In this document: positions 1 to 7,013 of the stretch, piece after piece
How positions within the stretch are numbered: the first letter of the stretch is position 1
Layout of the letters: every line of letters starts with the position of its first letter
NCBI GenBank assembly: GCA_029864945.1
Contig: JAOTSL010000014.1
Location: 1 to 21,368 of the forward strand
Reading direction: 5' to 3'
DNA: 21,368 nt
Origin: Gammaproteobacteria bacterium
GTDB taxonomy: Bacteria > Pseudomonadota > Gammaproteobacteria > S012-40
The notes under the pieces: model-generated
Seen by the model: only the letters and a program-made list of their open reading frames with translations
Told to the model about the DNA's origin: nothing
The model's database searches: none
Made by a program: the position numbers and the translations under genes

Positions 1-1429
1 CCCATGTATTATCTTCTTTTGTTAGACTATGCACCGTATTAGAAAAAAGTGTTTGAAGATTATTACCGGCGGCGGCCGCCAAAATTTCACAAAGCTGAAA
101 TGGATTGATCGTCCCCGCCTGCGGATAATAAACCGCAGATTTATCCAGATCAACACCCGCTATTTTTGAAGCTGTTTTGGAATCCACAACAGAAGCTAAT
201 GATGACGGTAGCAAAAGCTGCCCAAGTTTTGCTAACCTTTCATCAGATTCAAATTGCAAAACACCATTTTGAAACCATTGAAGCTCAGGAAACTTATTTT
301 TTAGTTCATTGTAGTGATAAGTCGCTGTCTCAAAACAACTGATATAAAACTGCGAAACCAAATCCATATTAGCGTTAATACGTGGCAACACAATACCAGC
401 AGGGTTACCTGAAGCACCTACACCAAATGTTTCACCGGATTCAATTAATATTGATTTTATATTTTTTTCGGCTAATGACAGTGCGCAGCTCAAACCAGCA
501 ACACCACCCCCAATAATAACAACGGGTGCCTTCTGCTTATAACGAGAACGATTAGACTTTACTTTAGCAAGAGAGTACCAAGGTGAAGTACATTCTCCCT
601 TTGTAGAATTAACAAGCATCCCTGATATCATTTCCCGTTTTTTTCCAAACCCAGGTGATTTATTAACTGTAAAACCAACAGACTGAAGATTCCGTCGTAC
701 AAAACCTGCTGCTGTAAATGTTGCGAATGTTGCACCTGAATTACTCAGGCGAGCAATTTTATTAAAAACGTTTTCAGACCACATGTCCGGGTTTTTTGAT
801 GGTGAAAACCCATCAAGAAACCAGGCGTCCATATTTGATTGCAGCTTGCCCAACATGTCACAAACATCACCCACCATCAAAACCAGTGTTATATTTTGTT
901 CTGCGAAATGCAAACGATGAAACCCTGGGCAATTTCCTGGGTACTGTGACATTAACGTAGTAGACAAATCATAAAATTGAGGCCATTTTTTATGTATATC
1001 TAAAAGTTCTGTTTTACTAATTGGGTACTTTTCAACAGAATAGTAATACAGGTGGGAGTCAATTAATTTTGCAGCCTTTCCATTAGGCACCTTTCCATTG
1101 GATACTTTTCCATTGGATACTTTTCCATTGGATACTTTTCCATTGGATACTTTTCCATTAGACACTTTTCCATTAGACAATGGGTAAGACAGTCGGTGAG
1201 CCATCCAGCTTTGAGCTGTAACAAAAAAATTAAGCCCAGTGCCAAATCCTGTTTCACCAATCGCAAACGAATGCTTGTTTAAAAAAGCTTCGGGTAAATT
1301 ATTATGCCGCAAAAAAACATACTTTGATTCAGCTTCTCCACTTTCCAGTGAAAAATACGGATCATCAAACATTTTATTAACTGGCACACTACCTTGCCAG
1401 TTAAGCTCTGCATTTTCTATCAACAGCAT
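1..1429 (-). CDS. mnmC: MnmC, bifunctional tRNA wobble-uridine modification enzyme (partial, C-terminus outside window)
   Basis: MnmC completes 5-methylaminomethyl(-2-thio)uridine at the tRNA wobble position in the cytoplasm. An FAD-dependent oxidase removes the carboxymethyl group and a SAM-dependent methyltransferase adds the methyl. I read an open frame of about 476 codons from ATG at 1427-1429 to the left edge. The N-terminal methyltransferase half shows GETGFGTGLNFF (SAM motif I), AWFLDGFSPSKNPDMW and ATFTAAGFVRR. The oxidase half begins near residue 300 with the dinucleotide-binding GGGVAGLSCALSLAEKN, followed by GASGNPAGIVLPR. The E. coli enzyme is about 670 residues, so roughly the last 190 are missing here. 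No Shine-Dalgarno is seen, and the ATG lies 4 nt after the stop of the upstream regulator, so translational coupling is likely. The oddity is a seven-fold (S/P)NGK(V/A) repeat inserted after motif I. Confidence 0.93.
   Translation of the reverse strand, partial: MLLIENAELNWQGSVPVNKMFDDPYFSLESGEAESKYVFLRHNNLPEAFLNKHSFAIGETGFGTGLNFFVTAQSWMAHRLSYPLSNGKVSNGKVSNGKVSNGKVSNGKVSNGKVPNGKAAKLIDSHLYYYSVEKYPISKTELLDIHKKWPQFYDLSTTLMSQYPGNCPGFHRLHFAEQNITLVLMVGDVCDMLGKLQSNMDAWFLDGFSPSKNPDMWSENVFNKIARLSNSGATFATFTAAGFVRRNLQSVGFTVNKSPGFGKKREMISGMLVNSTKGECTSPWYSLAKVKSNRSRYKQKAPVVIIGGGVAGLSCALSLAEKNIKSILIESGETFGVGASGNPAGIVLPRINANMDLVSQFYISCFETATYHYNELKNKFPELQWFQNGVLQFESDERLAKLGQLLLPSSLASVVDSKTASKIAGVDLDKSAVYYPQAGTINPFQLCEILAAAAGNNLQTLFSNTVHSLTKEDNTW
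1076..1180 (-). repeat. 15-bp in-frame tandem repeat inside mnmC
   Basis: About seven copies of a 15-bp unit (plus-strand form CATTGGATACTTTTC) run head to tail. The central four copies are identical and the outer ones differ by a few bases. On the coding strand this gives seven (S/P)NGK(V/A) pentapeptides. The unit is a multiple of three, so copy-number change keeps the frame. The repeat lies between the SAM motif I helix and the VEKYPI segment, where E. coli MnmC has only a short connection. Confidence 0.93.
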
Positions 1430-1433
1430 CTAT

Positions 1434-1814
1434 TTATTGAATCAATAAATCATCTATTGTTTTTAGCATATCATCGGCAGAAAAAGGCTTAGCCAGGGTC
1501 GCGTTAACCCCGAGTTTTTTTGCCATGTTTAAATATGAATTAGCATTGCCTAAATTTCCACCGGATATAGCGATAAACGGCGTTGAAGGATCTTTTGCTC
1601 TAGCGGTTAATATAAACTCAATACCTTCAACGACCGGCATTACAATATCCGTTATAACGAGATCTGGCTGATATTTTAGAAATTGCTCCAGCCCTACATC
1701 ACCATTCTCAGCCTCAATGACTTGATAGTCATTCATGGTTAGCAGCTCAACCATGTATTCTCTAAGCTGACGATCATCATCTATCAATAAAATTGTTTTC
1801 ATTTCATTTGTCAT
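1434..1814 (-). CDS. Single-domain response regulator (CheY-like receiver)
   Basis: This is a stand-alone receiver domain of 126 residues with no output domain. It shows the acidic pocket IDDD (residues 11-14), phospho-acceptor Asp56 in LVITDIVMP, the switch residue Ser84 in AISGG, and the conserved Lys109 in LAKPF. The segment SGGNLGNANSYLNMAKKLG is typical of receivers that work with hybrid or accessory kinases rather than of the classical motor CheY. It lies 4 nt upstream of mnmC and downstream of the di-iron protein gene, all on the same strand, separated from the latter by a remnant-bearing gap. A second ATG at codon 5 is possible, and neither start has a strong ribosome binding site. 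The partner kinase is not evident; the nearby CheA is the closest candidate. Confidence 0.88.
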   Translation of the reverse strand: MTNEMKTILLIDDDRQLREYMVELLTMNDYQVIEAENGDVGLEQFLKYQPDLVITDIVMPVVEGIEFILTARAKDPSTPFIAISGGNLGNANSYLNMAKKLGVNATLAKPFSADDMLKTIDDLLIQ

Positions 1815-1841
1815 GGTTTCTATTTTTCCGAAATCTATGTG

Positions 1842-1965
1842 TTATTGAACGACAGCATAAAATGAATGCATTAACTGTGCTACGTTAATAGGCTTTTCCA
1901 AGCATTCTCTCGACTAGGTAATCCAGCGATTACAACAATCTCAATATGAGCAAGCTTCTATAGCC
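1842..1965 (-). pseudogene. Possible remnant of a receiver-domain gene
   Basis: The 249-nt gap between the response regulator and the di-iron protein has no intact gene. On the minus strand it can be read as pieces of a receiver-domain C-terminus: HIEIVVIAGLPS in one frame, then a frame change, then LEKPINVAQLMHSFYAVVQ followed by a stop at 1842-1844. The order (hydrophobic strand, AGLPS-like switch, EKPI with the conserved Lys-Pro, final amphipathic helix) matches the end of a receiver domain. Stops and a frameshift break it. The match is short, so chance cannot be excluded. Confidence 0.35.
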
Positions 1966-2063
1966 GATGCTATGCATTATTATGCGTGGTCCAATGATTG
2001 TATAAAAATTCCTTCGGTAAAACCATCATGAACATCAAAGTCACCTTCCCATACCCAAATAAT

Positions 2064-2807
2064 TCAGTTTTGATTTAATATGCCTACTGGTAAATCAGCA
2101 AACCAATTAATAAAACGCTCCACATCTGCTCCCTGATAAATCGCTCCGTGTTGCGGGCACATCATATCAATATCCATATTACTAACACGTTCGCACCATT
2201 CATTTTTTGCCTCGTTTGAGCCCATCCAACGTTGATGGAAGCCGCGAGCTAACTCAATGTGCTTATCAAAATCAGTGACGACAAAATTCGTTTCATCCGC
2301 AGGCAATAACGCCGCACCAATATCACCGGAAAACAAGATTTTCGCCTGCTTGTCATATAAATGAAAATTACCTGAAGAGTGTAAATAATGTGCAGGCACA
2401 CACTCCAGCTCTATATTATTCATCCGGAATTTTTTACCTACATCCGGAATCATCGCAAAGGTTTCATTAGTACCGCCAAAATGCGGAACGAAACTGCTCC
2501 ACAACCAGCTCAGATGACAGACAATTTCAGGCTGAAAGTCAATCCACAAAGCCAGTGATGAAATAATATCTGGGTCCTGATGAGAGGCGAATAATAGCTT
2601 AATTTCAGTCGGATCCATCACATGCGATATTGCAGAAAAAACCGCCGGAAATATCTCCGTTCCACCCGGGTCCATAAGTAGGGCTTCATTTCCGGAACGG
2701 ATCACAAATTCGTTAGTATCAATTAAATAATTTGGTTTTGCCGGATCTCTGGCAACCATAATCCACTTGTGATCGCCTCGTTCGAATATAATCTGAGATG
2801 TTTTCAT
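2064..2807 (-). CDS. ODP-like di-iron metallo-beta-lactamase-fold protein (putative O2/iron sensor)
   Basis: This 247-residue soluble protein has the metallo-beta-lactamase fold of the flavodiiron family but lacks the flavodoxin domain. Candidate metal ligands appear in the FprA order: His76, Asp78 and Asp80 in SHQDPD, His140 in PAHYLHSSGN, Asp162 in LFSGDIGA, and His220 in CPQHGA. The Glu of the usual HxExD motif is Asp, and the following His is Ile81, both expected to tune metal chemistry. Family knowledge: ODP of Treponema denticola is a di-iron O2/Fe sensor coupled to a chemoreceptor that has no sensor domain. Here the gene follows, by 22 nt, a receptor-like gene without a sensor domain and sits beside a chemotaxis operon, so a sensory role is the best inference. 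A ribosome binding site AAAAGGAT precedes the ATG. An NO/O2 reductase or hydrolase role is the alternative. Confidence 0.8.
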   Translation of the reverse strand: MKTSQIIFERGDHKWIMVARDPAKPNYLIDTNEFVIRSGNEALLMDPGGTEIFPAVFSAISHVMDPTEIKLLFASHQDPDIISSLALWIDFQPEIVCHLSWLWSSFVPHFGGTNETFAMIPDVGKKFRMNNIELECVPAHYLHSSGNFHLYDKQAKILFSGDIGAALLPADETNFVVTDFDKHIELARGFHQRWMGSNEAKNEWCERVSNMDIDMMCPQHGAIYQGADVERFINWFADLPVGILNQN

Positions 2808-2829
2808 AATATCCTTTTTACGTTACAAA

Positions 2830-3432
2830 TTAATTCGCAACAATAGCCTGGCTTGCTAGCAAATTTTCACTAATATGGTTAATAGTTTCGGTCATGTCTG
2901 TGGTAATTGGCGCTAACGAACCATCATCAGCAGAAGAAACCGCTTCCACTTTGGCTAGCACCGCTAAACTGTCACCAATTTGCATTAGTTTTTCACAAAG
3001 AACTAATTGCCGGGAAAAATCAATGGAAAGCATATCAACTTCGTCATAAATCTTGTGATTACTTAATACAACATGATTGGGAACAGACACCCCACTAGAG
3101 AGTGAAACAGCTTCAAACAATAATTTATTGTGTTTTTGCTTCTTTACCATCAAAGCTGACTGAGTAATCAAAGAATCAATTTTTTGAGTAATAATTACAA
3201 CTAACTTTTCTAGCCGCTGACTAAAGTCACGTAACAACGCAGTAACTTCAACAAAACCACCCACCCCTTTTGCAGTTACGCGAGAAGCAAACATTGCATT
3301 TAAAGAAATCACATAAAGCCGGTTAGAACCTCGAACTATCTGCTTCATTTTTTCATTAATTACGACAACTGTTCTTAATGTCATTACGTGCCGCGTACCC
3401 GGCTCTGTTTCTTGATTATTACGTATATTCAA
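2830..3432 (-). CDS. Short soluble chemoreceptor-like protein without sensor domain
   Basis: This is a helical protein of about 200 residues with no membrane segment or sensor domain. Counting from a TTG at 3480, residues 60-87 (LNAMFASRVTAKGVGGFVEV onward, ending LLRDFS) align without gaps to the receptor signalling tip of the neighbouring MCPs ([20 protein letters not shown] onward, ending KLAERS). It keeps LNA, the KG-G-F spacing and the following helix. Several otherwise near-invariant tip residues are replaced: Glu of IEAARAG by Ala, the Arg by Val. Helical segments follow the tip to the C-terminus. The start is uncertain. I chose TTG at 3432 because GGGGA lies 7 nt upstream; TTG 3480 and ATG 3384 are alternatives. 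The gene precedes the ODP-like gene by 22 nt, so the two are probably co-transcribed. It could be a diverged receptor or a CheA/CheW-binding modulator. Confidence 0.65.
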   Translation of the reverse strand: MNIRNNQETEPGTRHVMTLRTVVVINEKMKQIVRGSNRLYVISLNAMFASRVTAKGVGGFVEVTALLRDFSQRLEKLVVIITQKIDSLITQSALMVKKQKHNKLLFEAVSLSSGVSVPNHVVLSNHKIYDEVDMLSIDFSRQLVLCEKLMQIGDSLAVLAKVEAVSSADDGSLAPITTDMTETINHISENLLASQAIVAN

Positions 3433-3520
3433 TGATACATCCCCAAAAAATATAACATTACAAATACTCCTAATGCTCAAATATTTGTAAAGTTGCCCGT
3501 AAGGAAGTTAAATTACAAAA

Positions 3521-3547
3521 AATGGACCAATAATCTATTAGTCCATT
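3521..3547. promoter_or_regulatory. Inverted repeat in the divergent intergenic region
   Basis: AATGGAC (3521-3527) and GTCCATT (3541-3547) form a perfect 7-bp dyad with a 13-nt spacer. It lies between the divergent receptor-like gene and the ParA gene, where an operator would be expected. It is followed by TATTTCTT, so a weak terminator-like hairpin cannot be ruled out. No clear -10/-35 pair could be assigned in this gap. Confidence 0.35.
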
Positions 3548-3563
3548 ATTTCTTAGAGCAATA

Positions 3564-3589
3564 AAGATACCGTATACGGCATGTATCTT
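3564..3589. promoter_or_regulatory. Nested palindrome upstream of the ParA-like gene
   Basis: AAGATAC (3564-3570) and GTATCTT (3583-3589) are inverted arms around a perfect 10-bp palindrome, CCGTATACGG (3570-3579). The element sits 70 nt before the preferred ParA start and covers the more upstream in-frame ATG at 3581. That argues that 3581 is not the true start and that this is an operator or 5' leader structure, perhaps for autoregulation. Confidence 0.45.
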
Positions 3590-3658
3590 GTATTTAACCC
3601 TTTAAAACCAAGTGCAATAATCATTATCTATCGACAGGATTCCTCACACCTTTATAGT

Positions 3659-4327
3659 ATGCAGAAAATACTCGTCATCAACCCCAAAGGGGGATGTGGA
3701 AAAAGTACAATAAGCGCTCAATTAGCGGGATATTATGCTAATTGGGGGATGCGTGTCGCATTGGCTGATACCGACCCACAAAAGTCCAGTTTGAACTGGT
3801 TGCGTATTCGCCCGCTTGATGCGAAAACAATTATTGGGATTAATGCTATAAAAGAGAGAATTGTGGTCCCGGACGGACTAGATTATTTAATCATTGATAC
3901 TGCAGCGGGTTTTCATGAAAATGATTTTCGTTATCTTGCTGAGCTTTGTGATAACATTTTAATTCCGGTGCTACCCTCTGCTATGGATACGCACGCAGCA
4001 TCACATTTTGCGTATCAACTTTTAATCAAATATCGCATCACATTTGAAGATAAGAAAATTTGCGTGATAGCCAATCGTACAAGACTTCGATCCATTGCTT
4101 ATCGTGACCTGTTAAGTTTTCTCGATACATTAAAACTTCCACTAATAACAACAATTCGAGAGTCAAAACATTATATTGATTGCACCGCAACAGGCTTAAG
4201 TATTTTTGATACAACAAAATCGAACACCAGCAATCTAAGAAAAGATTGGTTACCCGTTATTAGATGGCTTTATCAGACAAAAATTAAAAAAACGACAAAC
4301 AATACAAAAAAAATAGAATATACTTAA
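3659..4327 (+). CDS. Orphan ParA/MinD-family ATPase
   Basis: This is a P-loop ATPase of the ParA/MinD class, which forms ATP dimers on DNA or membrane and positions cargo. Counting from ATG 3659, the deviant Walker A is PKGGCGKST (residues 9-17) with signature Lys10 and Lys15. The switch I-type motif ADTDPQKS is at residues 36-43, and Walker B Asp80 lies in YLIIDTAAG. The 222-residue length fits the small ParA class. No HTH precedes the ATPase and no parB follows. The frame could extend to ATG 3581, but that adds 26 residues upstream of the usual ParA N-terminus and overlaps a palindrome. The protein ends in a Lys/Thr-rich tail. It runs opposite to the flanking chemotaxis genes. By analogy with PpfA and ParC, ParA proteins encoded in chemotaxis loci that place receptor arrays, the likely cargo is a chemosensory cluster, but this is inferred from context. 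Confidence 0.88.
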   Translation: MQKILVINPKGGCGKSTISAQLAGYYANWGMRVALADTDPQKSSLNWLRIRPLDAKTIIGINAIKERIVVPDGLDYLIIDTAAGFHENDFRYLAELCDNILIPVLPSAMDTHAASHFAYQLLIKYRITFEDKKICVIANRTRLRSIAYRDLLSFLDTLKLPLITTIRESKHYIDCTATGLSIFDTTKSNTSNLRKDWLPVIRWLYQTKIKKTTNNTKKIEYT

Positions 4328-4351
4328 GTTTTACCTTTACTTATAGCAAAT

Positions 4352-4858
4352 CTACGATACGGCAAGCTTACTAACTTCCTCCATTGTCATTATTTTATCG
4401 ATGTTTAGCATAATAACAAACTGATCATCTATTTTTCCCATCGCTTCTATAAAATCAGTGTCGATACTCTCCCCTAATGCTGGGGCTTTTTCTATATCTG
4501 AAAAATTAAAATCCATTACTTTACTCACAGCATCAACCACAATTCCTATATTTGCGGATGCAGCATTGTGAGCAACCTCAATAATAACAATACAGGAACG
4601 TTTCCCTATCTCACATTTTTTCTGCTCAAGACACTGCCGCAAATCAACCACGGGAACAACCTTGCCTCGCAAGTTGATAGCACCAAACACAAAATCCGGC
4701 ATTTTAGGAATTGGTGTAACCGTATCATACTCAAGAATTTCTTTGACCTTTAAAATACTGACCGCATAAGTTTTTTCATCCAACAGAAATGTAAGATACT
4801 TTTTCACCTGCGCTTTATCCACAATCCTATTATTTACATCTGATGTTAACTGCGTCAT
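4352..4858 (-). CDS. cheW: CheW coupling protein (second copy, operon end)
   Basis: CheW bridges chemoreceptors and the P5 domain of CheA at the array baseplate. This 168-residue protein has the CheW fold signature: KYLTFLLDEKTYAVSILKV, then a two-residue approximation of the usual PxxP region, AINLRGKVVPVVDLR, IVIIEV, and the closing segment with GIVVDAVSKVM. I prefer ATG at 4858 because AAGGA sits 7 nt upstream; an ATG eight codons earlier (4882) has no such site. It is the last gene of the chemotaxis operon, 45 nt after cheB, and ends 24 nt from the convergent ParA gene. It differs clearly from the CheW at 7014-7574, so the two may serve different receptors. I see no obvious terminator between it and the ParA gene. 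Confidence 0.95.
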   Translation of the reverse strand: MTQLTSDVNNRIVDKAQVKKYLTFLLDEKTYAVSILKVKEILEYDTVTPIPKMPDFVFGAINLRGKVVPVVDLRQCLEQKKCEIGKRSCIVIIEVAHNAASANIGIVVDAVSKVMDFNFSDIEKAPALGESIDTDFIEAMGKIDDQFVIMLNIDKIMTMEEVSKLAVS

Positions 4859-4903
4859 ATAGTAATCCTTAATATTACCCAAACAATATACTTTATCGCA
4901 TTT

Positions 4904-5986
4904 CTAAAATTTCGAAATTTCGGAAGCTATCTTTTCTAGAGGAACCTGCCTTTCAACAGCACCAAGTTTAAATGCTTCATTAGGCATACCGTAAACTATA
5001 CAGGTTGCTTCATCCTGCCCAAGAGTATGAGCACCACTTTCTCTGATTTCTTTTAAGCCTCTCGCACCATCATCACCCATACCTGTCATAATAATTCCGA
5101 GTGCATTTTTACCAGCAAATTTTGCAACCGAGCGAAACAAAACATCAACTGAAGGCCTATGACGATTAACCAAGGGGCCATCAACTACCTCTACCGAATA
5201 CTGAGCGCCATGACGTACGATAGTCATGTGTTTACCACCTGGGGCTATAATTACCTGGCCTCTCATAATCCGTTGTCCATTTTCGGCCTCGCAAACACTA
5301 ACTGAACAAACGCTGTTTAGTCTCTCAGCAAAAGCTTTAGTGAATTTTTCTGGCATGTGTTGTACCACTACAATACCTGGACAGTTTGCAGGTAATTCTG
5401 TGAGAACAATTTCAAGCGCCTGGGTACCGCCTGTTGAGGTGCCTATAGCAATAATCTTATCGGTTAACTGTGATACAGGACGTGAGCCTTTACTTATAAT
5501 CGCATCCGCTGTCAGCTTTGTATTACTGGATTGCGGCGCACGATCTTTCATTACAACCGGTGTTTTCTTAAGATTTCTGGCTTTGGCCGCTGATTTTATC
5601 GTATCAAGTATTAATTTATTTTCTTCAATAAGTGCGGCTTTAGCACCTGCTTTAGGTTTGGTGATTATATCTATCGCACCTGCCGACAATGCTTCGAGCG
5701 TGGTTTTTGTACCGGACGCAGTCAGTGTCGAGCACATCACAACCGGCGTTGGTCTCTCAGACATAATTTTTCGCAAAAATGTTATGCCATCCATACGTGG
5801 CATTTCGACGTCAAGTACAATGACATCGGGCCATTGTTTCTCCATATGGCGCATTGCAAATATTGGATCTGCAGCAGCGTCCATTTCTATATCCTTGTCG
5901 TTAGCCATAATGTCGGCCATTACCTGCCGAATAACGGCTGAATCATCGACAATCAATACTTTGATTTTTTTATTGATATCACTCAT
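4904..5986 (-). CDS. cheB: CheB, receptor glutamate methylesterase/deamidase response regulator
   Basis: CheB removes methyl groups from receptor glutamates once phosphorylated by CheA, giving adaptation. The 360-residue protein has an N-terminal receiver (residues 8-125) with VDD at 13-15, phospho-acceptor Asp59 in VIVLDVEMP, and Lys110. A linker follows, then the esterase domain (about 176-355). The catalytic triad is complete: Ser184 in GTSTGG, His210 in VVQHMP, and Asp306 in GMGDDGA, matching the E. coli triad with a 20-residue offset. AAGGCG lies 9 nt before the ATG. The gene follows cheR after an AT-rich gap of about 160 nt with no gene, where many related operons carry cheD. Confidence 0.97.
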   Translation of the reverse strand: MSDINKKIKVLIVDDSAVIRQVMADIMANDKDIEMDAAADPIFAMRHMEKQWPDVIVLDVEMPRMDGITFLRKIMSERPTPVVMCSTLTASGTKTTLEALSAGAIDIITKPKAGAKAALIEENKLILDTIKSAAKARNLKKTPVVMKDRAPQSSNTKLTADAIISKGSRPVSQLTDKIIAIGTSTGGTQALEIVLTELPANCPGIVVVQHMPEKFTKAFAERLNSVCSVSVCEAENGQRIMRGQVIIAPGGKHMTIVRHGAQYSVEVVDGPLVNRHRPSVDVLFRSVAKFAGKNALGIIMTGMGDDGARGLKEIRESGAHTLGQDEATCIVYGMPNEAFKLGAVERQVPLEKIASEISKF

Positions 5987-6149
5987 TTAATAAGTCGCCT
6001 TCACACATTAAAAATTGTTATTTCCAGATACTCGACTAATACGTAATTTAGTTATCTGGATCCAGACGTGATTAACTTTTATAACTTTAAATATATTTTT
6101 AATCAAACAATTTATTTTATTTATCAGAGATTTTATCCCACTTTTCATA

Positions 6150-6992
6150 TCATCTAACCCGGGTATAAATAGAGGGTGTAACCAATTCAAATCTATCCGT
6201 TAATTTATGTAATGTTTCTGAATGACTAACAAACAAATACCCGCCCATCTTTATTTTATCTGCGATTCTATCCAATAATTTTTTACGAGTATCTATATCA
6301 AAATATATCATGACATTTCGTATAAAAATAACATCAAAAGCATTAATATAAGAATCCCAATTTCCCATTAAATTAAGTTGCTCATAACGAACACTCGAAC
6401 GTAATGCCTTATCTATGAGTATAGCGCCTTCTTGAGAACGAATACCTTTCAGACAATAATCGTGCAAATATTTTGAGGGGATTGCATCTTTTTCACTCAG
6501 GGTATACCTTCCTGTGCGAGCAGTATTTAACACTTCAGTATTAATATCCGTCGCTATTATCTGCCAATTACCCTTCACCCCCAGGCTGTCAGCCAAAGTC
6601 ATTGCTAAACTATAAGGCTCTTCACCAGTTGAACTAGCCGCACTCCAGAGACTAAACCCCTGAGAACGACCAACCTTACTTAAAACATGTTCTTTTAAGT
6701 AGTCAAAATGTTTAGCCTCGCGAAAAAAATAGGTTTCGTTTGTTGTTAACAAGTCCACCAGCACTTGCATTTCATCTTTGCTGGGGTCGCTCATCACTTG
6801 TTTATGATAATCAAGAAAGGAATTCAGCCCCAAATTTTTTAATCTTTTTGAAAGGCGATTTTCTACCAAGCTTTTTTTCAACGGCGACAGTGCAATACCG
6901 GCCTGCTTATAAATTAATTCACGAAACAATTCAAACTCTTTATCAGAAAGACTCGGGGGCTCTGCTACTACTTCTTTAGACTGAATATTCAT
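6150..6992 (-). CDS. cheR: CheR, chemoreceptor glutamate methyltransferase
   Basis: CheR transfers methyl groups from SAM to receptor glutamates and opposes CheB. The 280-residue length is standard. The N-terminal helical CheR_N domain covers about residues 16-70. TTNETYFFRE (83-92) is followed by the SAM-binding loop LWSAASSTGEEPYS (115-128), IATDI (146-150), the RNVMIYF strand (225-231) and GYLFVSHSE (251-259). The loop has Ser where most CheR proteins have Cys (AACSTGEE), a mild change. It begins 21 nt after the upstream cheW, without a strong ribosome binding site, so coupled translation is likely. One receptor of this operon ends in DFVKFD, which fits the aromatic pentapeptide that tethers CheR. 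Confidence 0.97.
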   Translation of the reverse strand: MNIQSKEVVAEPPSLSDKEFELFRELIYKQAGIALSPLKKSLVENRLSKRLKNLGLNSFLDYHKQVMSDPSKDEMQVLVDLLTTNETYFFREAKHFDYLKEHVLSKVGRSQGFSLWSAASSTGEEPYSLAMTLADSLGVKGNWQIIATDINTEVLNTARTGRYTLSEKDAIPSKYLHDYCLKGIRSQEGAILIDKALRSSVRYEQLNLMGNWDSYINAFDVIFIRNVMIYFDIDTRKKLLDRIADKIKMGGYLFVSHSETLHKLTDRFELVTPSIYTRVR

Positions 6993-7013
6993 GATTTACA
7001 ACCATAATCGACA

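Noticed and set aside
1063..1266. Minus-strand frame with MEKYP repeats
   Set aside because: It is an out-of-frame reading of the mnmC tandem repeat; the mnmC frame across it is open and conserved.
4328..4351. Bidirectional terminator between the ParA gene and cheW
   Set aside because: The 24-nt gap and its flanks show no convincing GC stem with a T-run in either direction.
5226..5990. Long plus-strand frame of 254 codons opposite cheB
   Set aside because: Antisense shadow of a fully conserved cheB; its hydrophobic composition mirrors the opposite strand and it has no recognisable motif.
6008..6190. Small minus-strand frame between cheR and cheB
   Set aside because: It overlaps the cheR end, has low-complexity AT-rich composition and no CheD motif or clear ribosome binding site.
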